From: Panacagrimonas sp963975245
GTDB lineage: Bacteria; Pseudomonadota; Gammaproteobacteria; Nevskiales; Nevskiaceae
DNA length: 64,000 nucleotides
Assembly (NCBI GenBank): GCA_963975245.1
Contig: CAXBFJ010000002.1
Location: forward strand, 310,001-374,000
Reading direction: 5' to 3'
Shown: positions 27,242-35,729 of the stretch, piece by piece
How positions within the stretch are numbered: the first letter of the stretch is position 1
How the letters are laid out: the number at the start of each line of letters is the position of its first letter
The notes under the pieces: model-generated
What the model was told of the DNA's origin: nothing
The model's database searches: none
Seen by the model: only the letters and a program-made list of their open reading frames with translations
Made by a program: the position numbers and the translations under genes

Positions 27242-27988
27242 ATGATCTCCCGCTGTTTGGCGTTAAGCCTGCTCTGGGGTGCTTTGAGCCCTGCGATGGC
27301 CGGCGATGCCGAGCTGGATGCGGTTCGAAAAAAGCTGGCGAAGAATCTGCCGGAAATTGCTTCCGAGCAGGTTCGCCGAAGTGAAGCGACGGGTTTGTAC
27401 GAAGTACAGAACGGAATGGCCATCGGTTACGTCACCCCGGATGGTCGCTATCTGGTTCAGGGCGATCTGATTGATCTGAAATCACGGGAAGTCATCACCG
27501 ACAAACGACGTAACCAGTACCGGCTCGACAGCATTGCCAGGCTGGAAGACAGTGCGATCGAGTTTGCGCCGCCGCAGGAGAAGATCCGGCATCGCATCCA
27601 TGTCTTCGTTGATGTGGACTGCGAATACTGTCGTGATCTGCATCAGGAAGTGCCGGAACTGAACCAGGCCGGTATCGCCGTGGAATACCTGTTCTATCCG
27701 CGACGCGGTGAGAATTCCAAGGGATTTGAACTCGCCGAACTGGCCTACTGCTCAGAAGATCACAGTCAGGCGCTCAATCAGATGCTCAATGGCAAGAAGC
27801 CCAAGGGCTCGAAGCTTCCCTGCGACAGCCCCGTAGCAGAACATCTTGCGACTGCGCTGGACATTGAAGTCCGCGGCACCCCGATGATCGTGCTTGCCGA
27901 TGGAAGCATCATGTACGGTTACGTTCCCGCGCAGACGCTCATCGACGTTCTGGACGGCAATACGGCTGAATCCGCACAGCAGGACTGA
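27242..27988 (+). CDS. Second DsbC-like protein with CEYC active site
   Basis: A 248-residue paralogue of the gene before it. It has a cleavable signal peptide (to about residue 22, ending PAMAG), the DsbC N-domain (VQNGMAIGYVTPDGRYLVQGDL) and a thioredoxin domain. The CXXC motif is CEYC (DVDCEYCRDLH) rather than the usual CGYC; the cis-Pro loop is RGTPMIVLADG. An acidic residue inside the motif would be expected to change the redox potential. ATG 27242 is preferred over an in-frame GTG at 27230. It is probably co-transcribed with the upstream gene and ends at a hairpin. Confidence 0.85.
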   Translation: MISRCLALSLLWGALSPAMAGDAELDAVRKKLAKNLPEIASEQVRRSEATGLYEVQNGMAIGYVTPDGRYLVQGDLIDLKSREVITDKRRNQYRLDSIARLEDSAIEFAPPQEKIRHRIHVFVDVDCEYCRDLHQEVPELNQAGIAVEYLFYPRRGENSKGFELAELAYCSEDHSQALNQMLNGKKPKGSKLPCDSPVAEHLATALDIEVRGTPMIVLADGSIMYGYVPAQTLIDVLDGNTAESAQQD

Positions 27989-27997
27989 GTGTTGTCC

Positions 27998-28036
27998 ATT
28001 GAGCTGCCAGTGCCATGACGGCACCAGCAGCTCAAT
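27998..28036. terminator. Convergent hairpin between DsbC-like and EthD-like genes
   Basis: A perfect 10-bp outer stem (ATTGAGCTGC with GCAGCTCAAT) encloses an inner TGCC/GGCA stem. It lies 9 bases after the DsbC-like stop and 8 before the stop of the convergent gene. There is no strong U-run on either side, so it may act as a shared barrier. Confidence 0.45.
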
Positions 28037-28044
28037 CATGCTTG

Positions 28045-28407
28045 TTACTTTGAGGTGACGCGGTCCGTGATCGGGACGCAGAGGCTGCCGGTGACACCCT
28101 TGAAATCAAGCGTCGGGCTGATATCCACAGCGCCGGAATCAATGCCCTTGCGCAGGTTTGCGGCAAAGACTTCCAGCTCTTCAGTTGTTTTCGCTTCAAT
28201 CTCATAGATCGCGACGAACCCGTGGCTATCGGCGTTGACGCCTGGAAGTACGGTCACGCCCTTCTCGATGCGATAGCGCGTAGCGGACACAACGCCCGGC
28301 ACTTTCGATACATCCTGAATGTGTTTTTCCGAATACCAGCGATTGAATTCAGCATCCGTGTCGGGGCCGGTGGCATCCGAGAGCACCAGAAAAATTGATC
28401 GCACCAT
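28045..28407 (-). CDS. EthD-like dimeric alpha-beta barrel protein
   Basis: A 120-residue protein with the pattern of the EthD / dimeric alpha-beta barrel group: FNRWYSEKHIQDVSKVPGVVSATRY, where the WY..KH segment is the usual signature. Such small proteins often assist or catalyse steps in degradation of ring compounds; no substrate can be named. A strong ribosome site (GAGGAG, 7 bases before the ATG at 28407) is present. It lies downstream of the SDR/DUF1214/sulfotransferase genes on the same strand but 380 bases away, so it probably has its own promoter. Confidence 0.7.
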   Translation of the reverse strand: MVRSIFLVLSDATGPDTDAEFNRWYSEKHIQDVSKVPGVVSATRYRIEKGVTVLPGVNADSHGFVAIYEIEAKTTEELEVFAANLRKGIDSGAVDISPTLDFKGVTGSLCVPITDRVTSK

Positions 28408-28787
28408 GTTTGTCTCCTCTATTGTTTTTGAGTGGCTGAGCCTGAAATCAGGAACTCTGCCTTTTACAAGCCATTGCGCTTCAGCGCGTCTTCTGAGGCA
28501 GACATTCTGATCTCACGCAGTATGAATATGGGGCGCGGATGGCCTACCAGAATCGTCCGAGACCGGATGTTCTAAATCGTCTGTACGCCAGCAACGATCG
28601 TCAGCCGCCGAAGACGCGTCAGATCAGAAATGAGCGATGCACCACCGACGTCCATCTGATGGCCGCTTGCTCCCTATTGCCGTATGCGCCCGCCGATACA
28701 AGATCACCACGCAAGTAGACCGCGTGCCTATTCCATCGCATGTTGATATTGAGGGGTTCACCTTCCGGCCGGACTTCTTCTCGAGCC
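28408..28787 (-). other. 380-base spacer
   Basis: This spacer lies between the SDR gene end and the EthD-like gene start, both on the minus strand. No reading frame with a ribosome site, no hairpin with a U-run and no repeat stood out. It should contain the EthD-like gene promoter near its left end. Confidence 0.4.
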
Positions 28788-29564
28788 TCAGTGAAGCTGG
28801 ATGACCTGGCCTGCGTCCACGCTCAGCACTGCGCCGTTGATAAATGAAGACGCATCGCTGGCTAGCAGCAGAAGCGCGCCATCGAGCTCATCAACGCGCC
28901 CCAAGCGTTTCATCGGATGGCGCTCGATGTCAGCCTTGCCGGCATCGGTCTCGAAATAAGCTTCCACCATGTCGGTGAGGAAATAGCCCGGCGCGATCGC
29001 ATTGCAGCGGATGCCCTTGTCGAACATGTCGCGTGCCATGGATCGAGTGAAGTGATTGGCCGCGGCCTTGAGGCTGCCGTAGACCGGCACGCCGAGCATG
29101 ACCTGCTCGGCGATGATCGAGGTGACGTTCACGATGGTGCCCGGCTTGCCGGCGTCGATCAGGCGGCGCGAGAAGCTGCGGGATGTGCGCATGATTCCGG
29201 AGAAATTGACGTTGATCAGATTTTGCCAACGTTCATCCTCGACGTCCGGGAATAGCCCGAAATCCACCTGGGCGGCGGCATTGATCAGGACATTGATCTG
29301 GCCGACGGATTTCTCTGCTTGTTCGAACAGATTCTCAACGCTCTTCGAGTCGCCGACATCAACGCCCACGGCAACGGCGTTGCCGCCGGCTGCCTTGATC
29401 TTGCCAACCGTCTCTTCAAGCTTGTCCACGCGCCGCGCGGCGCACACGACCGTGGCCCCGGCATCAGCGAGAACCTGCGCGAACCGCGCACCCATACCGC
29501 TGCCGGCTCCGGTAACAAGCACGGTCTTGCCCTTCATGGAAAACAGCTTATCGATATTGGACAT
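28788..29564 (-). CDS. SDR family NAD(P)-dependent oxidoreductase
   Basis: A 258-residue classical short-chain dehydrogenase. The cofactor site is TGAGSGMG (residues 18-25), followed by NAAAQ, and the catalytic pair is Tyr162 and Lys166 (YGSLK). The C-terminal SFINGAVLSVDAG segment is typical of FabG-like enzymes. It interconverts an alcohol and a ketone on a carbon skeleton that is unknown. AGGAG sits 8 bases before the ATG. It lies 32 bases after the DUF1214 gene and is the third gene of the sulfotransferase operon. Confidence 0.92.
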   Translation of the reverse strand: MSNIDKLFSMKGKTVLVTGAGSGMGARFAQVLADAGATVVCAARRVDKLEETVGKIKAAGGNAVAVGVDVGDSKSVENLFEQAEKSVGQINVLINAAAQVDFGLFPDVEDERWQNLINVNFSGIMRTSRSFSRRLIDAGKPGTIVNVTSIIAEQVMLGVPVYGSLKAAANHFTRSMARDMFDKGIRCNAIAPGYFLTDMVEAYFETDAGKADIERHPMKRLGRVDELDGALLLLASDASSFINGAVLSVDAGQVIQLH

Positions 29565-29596
29565 GATTTTTTCTCCTGAACCGTGATTTTGATGAT

Positions 29597-30784
29597 TTAT
29601 TCGCGACGCAGACGCGCGGTGGACCAGGCGCGATCACGCAAGGTCTTTTGCCGCGCTTCTGCTGACACCGCAGGGGTCGAATCCGGGAGAGATTGCTTCA
29701 GCTCAGACAGCTTGACGCTGCGTACGCTGGGAATCGGCGTGGAATCCGGTTCGTAGTAGCGAATCGCGAGCAGGCCCTGCACATGACCACCGGCATCCAG
29801 CCAGTTCGCGATGCCCGGATCGCTGTGCGAGATCACGGCGCGGAACATGCCATCCTCATCGATCTGCGCCTGATGGCCGTTGAGCGAAGTCTGGCGCAGA
29901 TGGTAGTCGCGCGCTTCCCAGAAATGGCTGCACAGCTGGATGCTCCAGTAATGCGACTTCGGCAGCTTCACTTCCACAATCAAGGCCTCATCCGGCCCGC
30001 ACTGATAAATGCCCTTGCCGTACTTGAGTGACTTCCAGCCAAAGTCGATGGTGTCGAACACCATGGAATTCTTCGGCGCGGCGTAGTACGAATTCACCAC
30101 CTGGGCGAAACGTTTCGGCACGTCGCGGATCCAGTCGCAGAATAGTTCCAGACCATTGTTGATGGCCGAGGTGCTCAGCGCCGGCGGCGGATACACCGCG
30201 TTCTCGTTGACGATGCTCATCTGCGCGGGTTGCTCGGTGTTCCAGTCGTAGTAGTACTGACGGAAGATGATGTTGCCGGGGCCTTCGGCCAGCTGCACCC
30301 AGTTGCGTGCGCCTTCCGGCCGTTCGCGACTCAGAACGATCTCGGCATGATTGTTCGGGCCCACTTCGCACTGCGGCAGTCGGTCGTGCAGGGTCCAGTC
30401 CGCGATGTGTGCGAAGTGATCCTTGCGGGTTTCAATGTCGAACACGCGTGCGGTGCCACGGTTGCCACTGATGCGGTAGACGTTGTCGCCATGCACAGGT
30501 GCCCACTGATAGTGACAGTCGGTGGCTGGCAGCCCCCAGTGAATGCGCGTGCTGAGCAGATGAAACAACTGCGGATAGCTGGGGTCAGCAAGTTCCATCG
30601 TCATCGGCAGGGCACCGGCGATGATGCGGGTCAGATAACGCACACCTTCTGCGCGGGTCAGGTCATCGGTGACCAGCGGATCGTTCCACACCAGTTGCTC
30701 GAGTTCGCCCATAACCTTGACGACTTCGCGCCACACAGTGGGCTCGGTGAATCCATACTGCTGCAGTTGCGTGGTGTTAGGCAC
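29597..30784 (-). CDS. DUF1214-domain protein
   Basis: A 395-residue soluble protein with the DUF1214 signature near residue 280: LPKSHYWSIQLCSHFWEARDY. No signal peptide or membrane segment is visible, which differs from many DUF1214/DUF1254 proteins that are exported. Function of the family is not established; related genes often occur with catabolic genes for ring compounds. It starts with GTG at 30784, inside the sulfotransferase gene (8-base overlap), with GGAG 7 bases upstream, so expression is coupled to that gene. Confidence 0.8.
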   Translation of the reverse strand: MPNTTQLQQYGFTEPTVWREVVKVMGELEQLVWNDPLVTDDLTRAEGVRYLTRIIAGALPMTMELADPSYPQLFHLLSTRIHWGLPATDCHYQWAPVHGDNVYRISGNRGTARVFDIETRKDHFAHIADWTLHDRLPQCEVGPNNHAEIVLSRERPEGARNWVQLAEGPGNIIFRQYYYDWNTEQPAQMSIVNENAVYPPPALSTSAINNGLELFCDWIRDVPKRFAQVVNSYYAAPKNSMVFDTIDFGWKSLKYGKGIYQCGPDEALIVEVKLPKSHYWSIQLCSHFWEARDYHLRQTSLNGHQAQIDEDGMFRAVISHSDPGIANWLDAGGHVQGLLAIRYYEPDSTPIPSVRSVKLSELKQSLPDSTPAVSAEARQKTLRDRAWSTARLRRE

Positions 30785-31994
30785 TCAGGCTCTCCTTCGA
30801 ATCTGTTGCGATGAAGCGTTGACGATATTTGGCAAAGCGCTGGTTGATGATTTCCGGTGTATAGCCGTAGTCGTCAGCGGAATAGCTGTATTCGCCCCAG
30901 TGATGCTCGGGCTGGCTTTGATTCTTGTCCTTGAAAGCAGCAAGCGCTTCCGGCGAAAGTTCGCGACCCGCGCGTTCGTAGATGCGGCGGATCACGCCCA
31001 CTACATCACCCACGACTTCTTCAAACTGCACGTCCATGATGCGATCGGAGGGCAGGGTTTCGCGCACCTCCATATAACGATCCAGGGACTTGCCCCAGTA
31101 CTCCAGCATTTCATCGCCGAGCACCCTTGTGTCCACGTGATCACTGCCGATGCGGCGTGCCTGTTCGATCAGCGAAGCGATAGACGGCAGAATTTTCTGT
31201 ACGTCACGATGACAGTGCACCAGTACCGCGTCCGGAAAGGTTTCCAGCAAGGTGTCGAGGTGTCCGGAATGTACCGGCGATTTCATGATCCAGGGGCGTG
31301 CGCGTGGACCACCCTCCTGCCATTGCAAATATTGCATCTGCGTGTGCAGATGACGGTACATCGGGCGTTGATCACACCGGCTGATGTAGTCGTAATACGT
31401 AGGGACACGTGCGAACAGCCAGGAGATCATGCACTCGAAGGAGCCGTGCATGAGGTGCAGTTCTTCGTCGGGTTCCAGGGCTTCGGTGGGGTGACGCGCC
31501 ATCCAGCCCGGGAACTGGGCCGCGAGCATTTGCTCAACGGCCTGCGCGGCTTCGATTCGGGCCTTTGGCTTGCCCCATTCCTCACCCGGAAAAGGGGCCG
31601 GATTGGTGATGCGCCAGTAGTCCATGCGCTGCACCTGCGGATCGGCAGACAGCACGCGTTGCAGCTTGGTCGTTCCAGTGCGTGGCAGGCCGAGCACGAT
31701 GATCGGCTTGACGATCTTCTCCTGCGGAATCTGCGGATGCACCTTGATATCGCGTACATAGCGCAAGCGGTTGACCAGCAGATTGATGATGCCGCCGTAC
31801 ACCATCATCTCGCCCATGGCATTGAGCTGGGCTTCCCTGGGCAGAGCCTCGACCAGAGTGCTCAGTCCGGTCATGAAATGACGATCACCAAAATCATCGA
31901 GACCCGCAGTGGCAGCGGCAGCGGCCAACAGACCATCCACGGTTTTCGGAAGTTGTGCGACCTCTGCGGGCGCGGATGACGCTGAGTCGGACAT
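30777..31994 (-). CDS. Sulfotransferase family protein
   Basis: A 405-residue PAPS-dependent sulfotransferase. The 5'-phosphosulfate loop is VLGLPRTGTTKLQRV (about residue 105), and the 3'-phosphate region falls around VHCHRDVQKILPS. It would move sulfate from PAPS to a hydroxyl of an unknown acceptor in the cytoplasm. The ATG at 31994 is chosen because GGAG lies 6 bases upstream; an open frame extends to 32078 without support. It is the first gene of an operon with the DUF1214 and SDR genes. A divergent AraC regulator lies 194 bases away. Confidence 0.85.
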   Translation of the reverse strand: MSDSASSAPAEVAQLPKTVDGLLAAAAATAGLDDFGDRHFMTGLSTLVEALPREAQLNAMGEMMVYGGIINLLVNRLRYVRDIKVHPQIPQEKIVKPIIVLGLPRTGTTKLQRVLSADPQVQRMDYWRITNPAPFPGEEWGKPKARIEAAQAVEQMLAAQFPGWMARHPTEALEPDEELHLMHGSFECMISWLFARVPTYYDYISRCDQRPMYRHLHTQMQYLQWQEGGPRARPWIMKSPVHSGHLDTLLETFPDAVLVHCHRDVQKILPSIASLIEQARRIGSDHVDTRVLGDEMLEYWGKSLDRYMEVRETLPSDRIMDVQFEEVVGDVVGVIRRIYERAGRELSPEALAAFKDKNQSQPEHHWGEYSYSADDYGYTPEIINQRFAKYRQRFIATDSKESLSA

Positions 31995-32003
31995 GGCTCG
32001 CTC

Positions 32004-32140
32004 CAATATTGCTGCTGGTTCTGGGATCAGCGAGGGGCGAGTCTTGCGCTGTGATCGCCTCAGGAATATCGAATTCATCCGCCAAGGCGGTTCAGAATCG
32101 TCCGTGACCGCTTGGTGGCCGGCCTACTATGTCAATATTG
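32004..32140. promoter_or_regulatory. Divergent control region with two CAATATTG palindromes
   Basis: The sulfotransferase/AraC spacer carries the 8-bp palindrome CAATATTG twice, at 32004-32011 and 32133-32140. The second lies inside TGTCA-ATAT-TGTCA. They flank the region where promoters must lie, so they are candidate binding sites of the AraC regulator. This is inference from position and symmetry. Confidence 0.35.
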
Positions 32141-32188
32141 TCAGCAGAGAGCGCCTCCAGAAAGCGCCGCAGAGAGGAGGGTCAGCCC

Positions 32189-33100
32189 ATGAATGATCTT
32201 GCAGTTCCGGCAATTGATGCCTATAGCCAAGCCTGCCGCAGCAGGCCCTCCGTCGTGCGCGACAGCCCCTCCCGCCGCAGGGTTGGCCTGTACGGCTGGC
32301 GAACCGGACCAACGAAAGAAGTTCATATTGCGAAGACACGAGAGCTGATTTTGTCGGTTCACCTTGGCGGAGCCAGGCGTGTTCGCGTCTTTACGGAAAA
32401 CGGATTGAGCGATTCGTTCTCCAATCCTGGCGATATCACCCTGATTCCGGGTGGACAGGCTGTGAGTTACAAGACTGGCGGCGAAGTCGAGTTTGCGACT
32501 TTGCACTTCCCGCTGGATGGCTCGCCGTCGATGGACGACCGCGTGTGGGACACACTCTCTGAGGTGCAAGACTGCCTGTTTGCCCTGCACGATGAATACG
32601 CAGTATCTAGCGTCAAGACATTAATGAGGGCGTCCTTGAATACAGGAGACCCGGACAGCGTGGCGTACTCGGCATCTCTGTTTGACGCTTTGAGCTGGCA
32701 CATTGCCCAAATCGTTAAAGAAAGCGCTGCCGAGCGGGTTCACTTGCGCAGCGTACTGACGTCAGCCAGCAACGGACCGAATTTTGATGAAGTCGCGCGA
32801 CAGATCGAACTGCGGATTGCAGAGAAGCTGACGCTACAGGACCTGGCCGACGTTGCCGGTGTGAGTCGCTCGACTTTTGCGGAACGTTTCACTCAACAAT
32901 TCGGCTGTTCGCCGCATCGCTACGTCACCCAGCGGCGCATCGAGAAGGCAAAGGTTCTTCTCAGAGAGGGACGCCTAAGTGTCGCCGACATCGCCTACGA
33001 AATTGGCTTCAGCGGTCAATCACATTTCTCGACAACCTTCAAAGCCATGACCGGACAGGTTCCGACGGCCTTCGCTGATATTGCCTCGGCAACAAGCTAA
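32189..33100 (+). CDS. AraC family transcriptional regulator
   Basis: A 303-residue regulator. The N-terminal 190 residues form a cupin-like sensor domain (DITLIPGGQAV). The C-terminal 100 residues hold two helix-turn-helix units: LTLQDLADVAGVSRSTFAERF and the signature LSVADIAYEIGFSGQSHFST. ATG 32189 is chosen over the longer frame because GAGGAGG lies 8 bases before it. It is divergent from the sulfotransferase operon, and so is the likely activator of that operon in response to its substrate. Confidence 0.9.
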   Translation: MNDLAVPAIDAYSQACRSRPSVVRDSPSRRRVGLYGWRTGPTKEVHIAKTRELILSVHLGGARRVRVFTENGLSDSFSNPGDITLIPGGQAVSYKTGGEVEFATLHFPLDGSPSMDDRVWDTLSEVQDCLFALHDEYAVSSVKTLMRASLNTGDPDSVAYSASLFDALSWHIAQIVKESAAERVHLRSVLTSASNGPNFDEVARQIELRIAEKLTLQDLADVAGVSRSTFAERFTQQFGCSPHRYVTQRRIEKAKVLLREGRLSVADIAYEIGFSGQSHFSTTFKAMTGQVPTAFADIASATS

Positions 33101-33293
33101 ACGTCTTTTCACAGGCATAGTTTTCCAAGCCGTAGGCCAGGCCAGTGGCAGCTGAGCCCTGGGGCCGCAGAAGCATTCGAGGGGTAGCTAACGCTTCCAG
33201 ACGGGCGCACCAACACACGCACCACCGCATACGACGAAGGCTATCTGCGTGCGCAACCAGTGGCTACCCGACTCCATGTTGAAGCTCTGATGC

Positions 33294-34655
33294 TCAGTCT
33301 TCGCGTGTGGCGCTGCGCATGGTGACCCACTCCTCGGCAGAAGTTGGATGAATGCCGATGGTGTCATCGAACTGCGCCTTGGTCGCGCCGGCCTTGAGTG
33401 CCACCGCAATGCCCTGAATCATTTCGCCGGCTTCCGGGCCCACCATGTGGGCGCCAAGGACCCGGTCCGTGTCTGCGTCAACGATCAGCTTCATGAACGT
33501 GCGTTCCTGATCGTCTGTCAGGGAGAGCTTCATGGGTCTGAAGCGGCTCTCGAATATGTTCAGGCGATGCCCCGATTCACGTGCCTTGTCTTCACTCAGC
33601 CCGACGGTGCCGATGGTAGGCAAGCTGAAAACAGCGGTTGGGATAAGCTCGTACTGCACCTGCCGATAGTCTTGCGGCTGAAACAGGCGGCGGGCGAGGG
33701 CCATGCCTTCTGCCAGTGCAACTGGCGTGAGCTGCACGCGCCCAATGACATCGCCCAGAGCGGATATGGCCGGGTCTGCAGTCTGAAACGCGTCGTCCAC
33801 TTCTATGAAGCCGAGCTGGTCCAGCTTTACGGAAGTGTTGTCCAGCCCCAGGTTGTCCAGCATCGGTCGCCGGCCGGTGGCGTAGAAGATGCAATCTGCC
33901 TCCAGCTTGCGGCCGTCCTTCAGCGTGGCAGTGAGCGAGCCATCGTCCTGCTTGTCGATGCGTGAAATATCGGTGTTGAACCGCAGATCGATTCCCTTCT
34001 CCAGCATCTGGTCACGCAGATGCTCGCGAACACTGGTGTCAAAACCGCGGAGGAACAGGTCGCGCCGATACAGCTGCGTCACCTGTGCGCCCATGCCGTG
34101 GAAGATGGACGCAAATTCCACTGAGATATAGCCACCTCCGACGACGATGACACGTCGCGGAAGCTGGTCCAGGAAGAAGACCTCGTTGGACCCGATGGCA
34201 TGCTCGCTGCCGGGGAATTCCGGGATGTGCGGCCAGCCTCCGGTAGCAATCAGGATATGTGCGGCACTGACGGTCTTGTCGCCCATCCGTACATGGTGGC
34301 TGTCCACCAGTTTTGCGTGTTCCTCGAATATCTCCACCTTGTTACTGACCAGCAGCTTGCGGTAGGCCTCGTTCAGACGTGAGATCTCACGATTCTTGTT
34401 GGTGATCAGGGTCGACCAGTCAAACACGGCCTCGCCGGTGGTCCAGCCGTAGCTGCGGGCGTTTTCAAAATCCTGCTGGTAGTGCGCGCTGTACACCATC
34501 AACTTCTTGGGTACGCAGCCAACATTGACACAGGTGCCGCCCAGATAACGGCTCTCTGCGATACCGACGCGGGCGCCCATCGAAGCTGAGAAACGCGCCG
34601 CGCGAACGCCACCGCTGCCGCCGCCAATAACAAAAAGATCGTAGTCGTATTTCAT
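33294..34655 (-). CDS. gor: Glutathione reductase
   Basis: A 453-residue flavoprotein disulfide reductase. The FAD loop is GGGSGG (11-16) and the redox disulfide is Cys42-Cys47 (GGTCVNVGCVPKK). The second nucleotide site is VVGGGYISVEFA, followed by an Arg pair (RRDLFLR) that favours NADPH. The catalytic His is in GIHPTSAEEWV at the C-terminus. It regenerates reduced glutathione in the cytoplasm, complementing gshA and gshB in this window. AAGGA lies 6 bases before the ATG. It lies 12 bases after the aminopeptidase-like gene. Confidence 0.95.
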   Translation of the reverse strand: MKYDYDLFVIGGGSGGVRAARFSASMGARVGIAESRYLGGTCVNVGCVPKKLMVYSAHYQQDFENARSYGWTTGEAVFDWSTLITNKNREISRLNEAYRKLLVSNKVEIFEEHAKLVDSHHVRMGDKTVSAAHILIATGGWPHIPEFPGSEHAIGSNEVFFLDQLPRRVIVVGGGYISVEFASIFHGMGAQVTQLYRRDLFLRGFDTSVREHLRDQMLEKGIDLRFNTDISRIDKQDDGSLTATLKDGRKLEADCIFYATGRRPMLDNLGLDNTSVKLDQLGFIEVDDAFQTADPAISALGDVIGRVQLTPVALAEGMALARRLFQPQDYRQVQYELIPTAVFSLPTIGTVGLSEDKARESGHRLNIFESRFRPMKLSLTDDQERTFMKLIVDADTDRVLGAHMVGPEAGEMIQGIAVALKAGATKAQFDDTIGIHPTSAEEWVTMRSATRED

Positions 34656-34667
34656 GGGGGTCCTTTA

Positions 34668-35729
34668 TCAATGATGCTCTTGGCTTTGATTGAAGGGTCG
34701 CATAAGCGCGGACATGCGTTTGTGACGCTCTTCTTTCTCTGCCGATGCAAGTGACGCGCAGCTGCGATGAAATATTTCCCAATTATGGCCGGAAGCTTCG
34801 AACAGAGCTGAAAAGGCCGGGACCCATTCGTCATACAGGCCGAAGGGGAGCAGCGTTGCATTGTTCAGGTCCTGTGCAATCCATGCGGCGTAGGGATCTG
34901 CCCCGCTCCAATGTTCCTCGCGCAATGTCTGGTAATCGGTGCGCAACTGCGCAAACACGGCCTGTTTGCGTGCTCGCATGGTTGGCTCATCCAGTGGCAT
35001 GGCATAGATCGACGCCAGGGACTTGCGGGCTTTGAGCACGAGTTGCGTGAACTGTCGGCTGCGCTCTCGCCCTTTTATCTCCGATTCTGATGATTGTGCC
35101 GTCGCGGAAAAGTAGCGACGCGCAGCTTCGAGTTCAACGAATCTCGCATAGGATTCATTGAATGCCGTGTCGTCCTTTACGTAGAGACGTTGATGGGCGA
35201 GTTCATGAAACAGGGTGCCAACCAGGACAACATCACTCCAGTGCATCATGGTGTTCAGCACGGGGTCGTCGAACCATCCGAGGGTAGAGAATGCAGGGAC
35301 ACCGCCGATATCCACATCGTAGCCTTCAGCGCGATAGCGTTGAGCCTGTTCCAGTGCCAGTGCCTCGCGGTAATAGCCGCGATAAGCGACACAGCCTGCG
35401 ATGGGGAAGCAGGATTCGACGGGTTTCAGCGAGAATTCCGGTGTGGCCAGGACATTCCATAGTGCGTAGGGGCGTTGCAGGTCTGCGTAGTCCTGATAGC
35501 TGCCGTTATCGGGCAAGCGCAATTCCCGGACCGCGTACTGACGCGCCTCACGAATCAGCGCCAGCCGCTCGCGCAGACGCGCATCGCGTGAGTCATCCCT
35601 GATAACAGACTCGATTGGTTCCCGAGCCGCGAGCAGGCCAATTTGTCCGCGCGCCAGATGGCTGTAATAAGCCATCTGGGCGCAGCTGCTGAGCAGCAGC
35701 GTCGCGAGCGGTGCAAGTCCACGGATCAC
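34668..35729 (-). CDS. Aminopeptidase-like lipoprotein (Aminopep/PF10023 type)
   Basis: A 353-residue protein beginning with a lipoprotein signal (LATLLLSSCAQ). It carries a zinc-protease motif HELAHQ (about residue 155), followed by NESYARFVELEAARRYF, as in the family named putative aminopeptidase (PF10023). It probably faces the periplasm. The GTG at 35729 overlaps the ABC permease stop (GTGA), which fits coupling; GTG 35741 is an alternative, and the frame open to 35882 shadows the permease. Coupling to an ABC-2 exporter suggests that the exported material and the peptidase work together. Confidence 0.78.
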   Translation of the reverse strand: MIRGLAPLATLLLSSCAQMAYYSHLARGQIGLLAAREPIESVIRDDSRDARLRERLALIREARQYAVRELRLPDNGSYQDYADLQRPYALWNVLATPEFSLKPVESCFPIAGCVAYRGYYREALALEQAQRYRAEGYDVDIGGVPAFSTLGWFDDPVLNTMMHWSDVVLVGTLFHELAHQRLYVKDDTAFNESYARFVELEAARRYFSATAQSSESEIKGRERSRQFTQLVLKARKSLASIYAMPLDEPTMRARKQAVFAQLRTDYQTLREEHWSGADPYAAWIAQDLNNATLLPFGLYDEWVPAFSALFEASGHNWEIFHRSCASLASAEKEERHKRMSALMRPFNQSQEHH

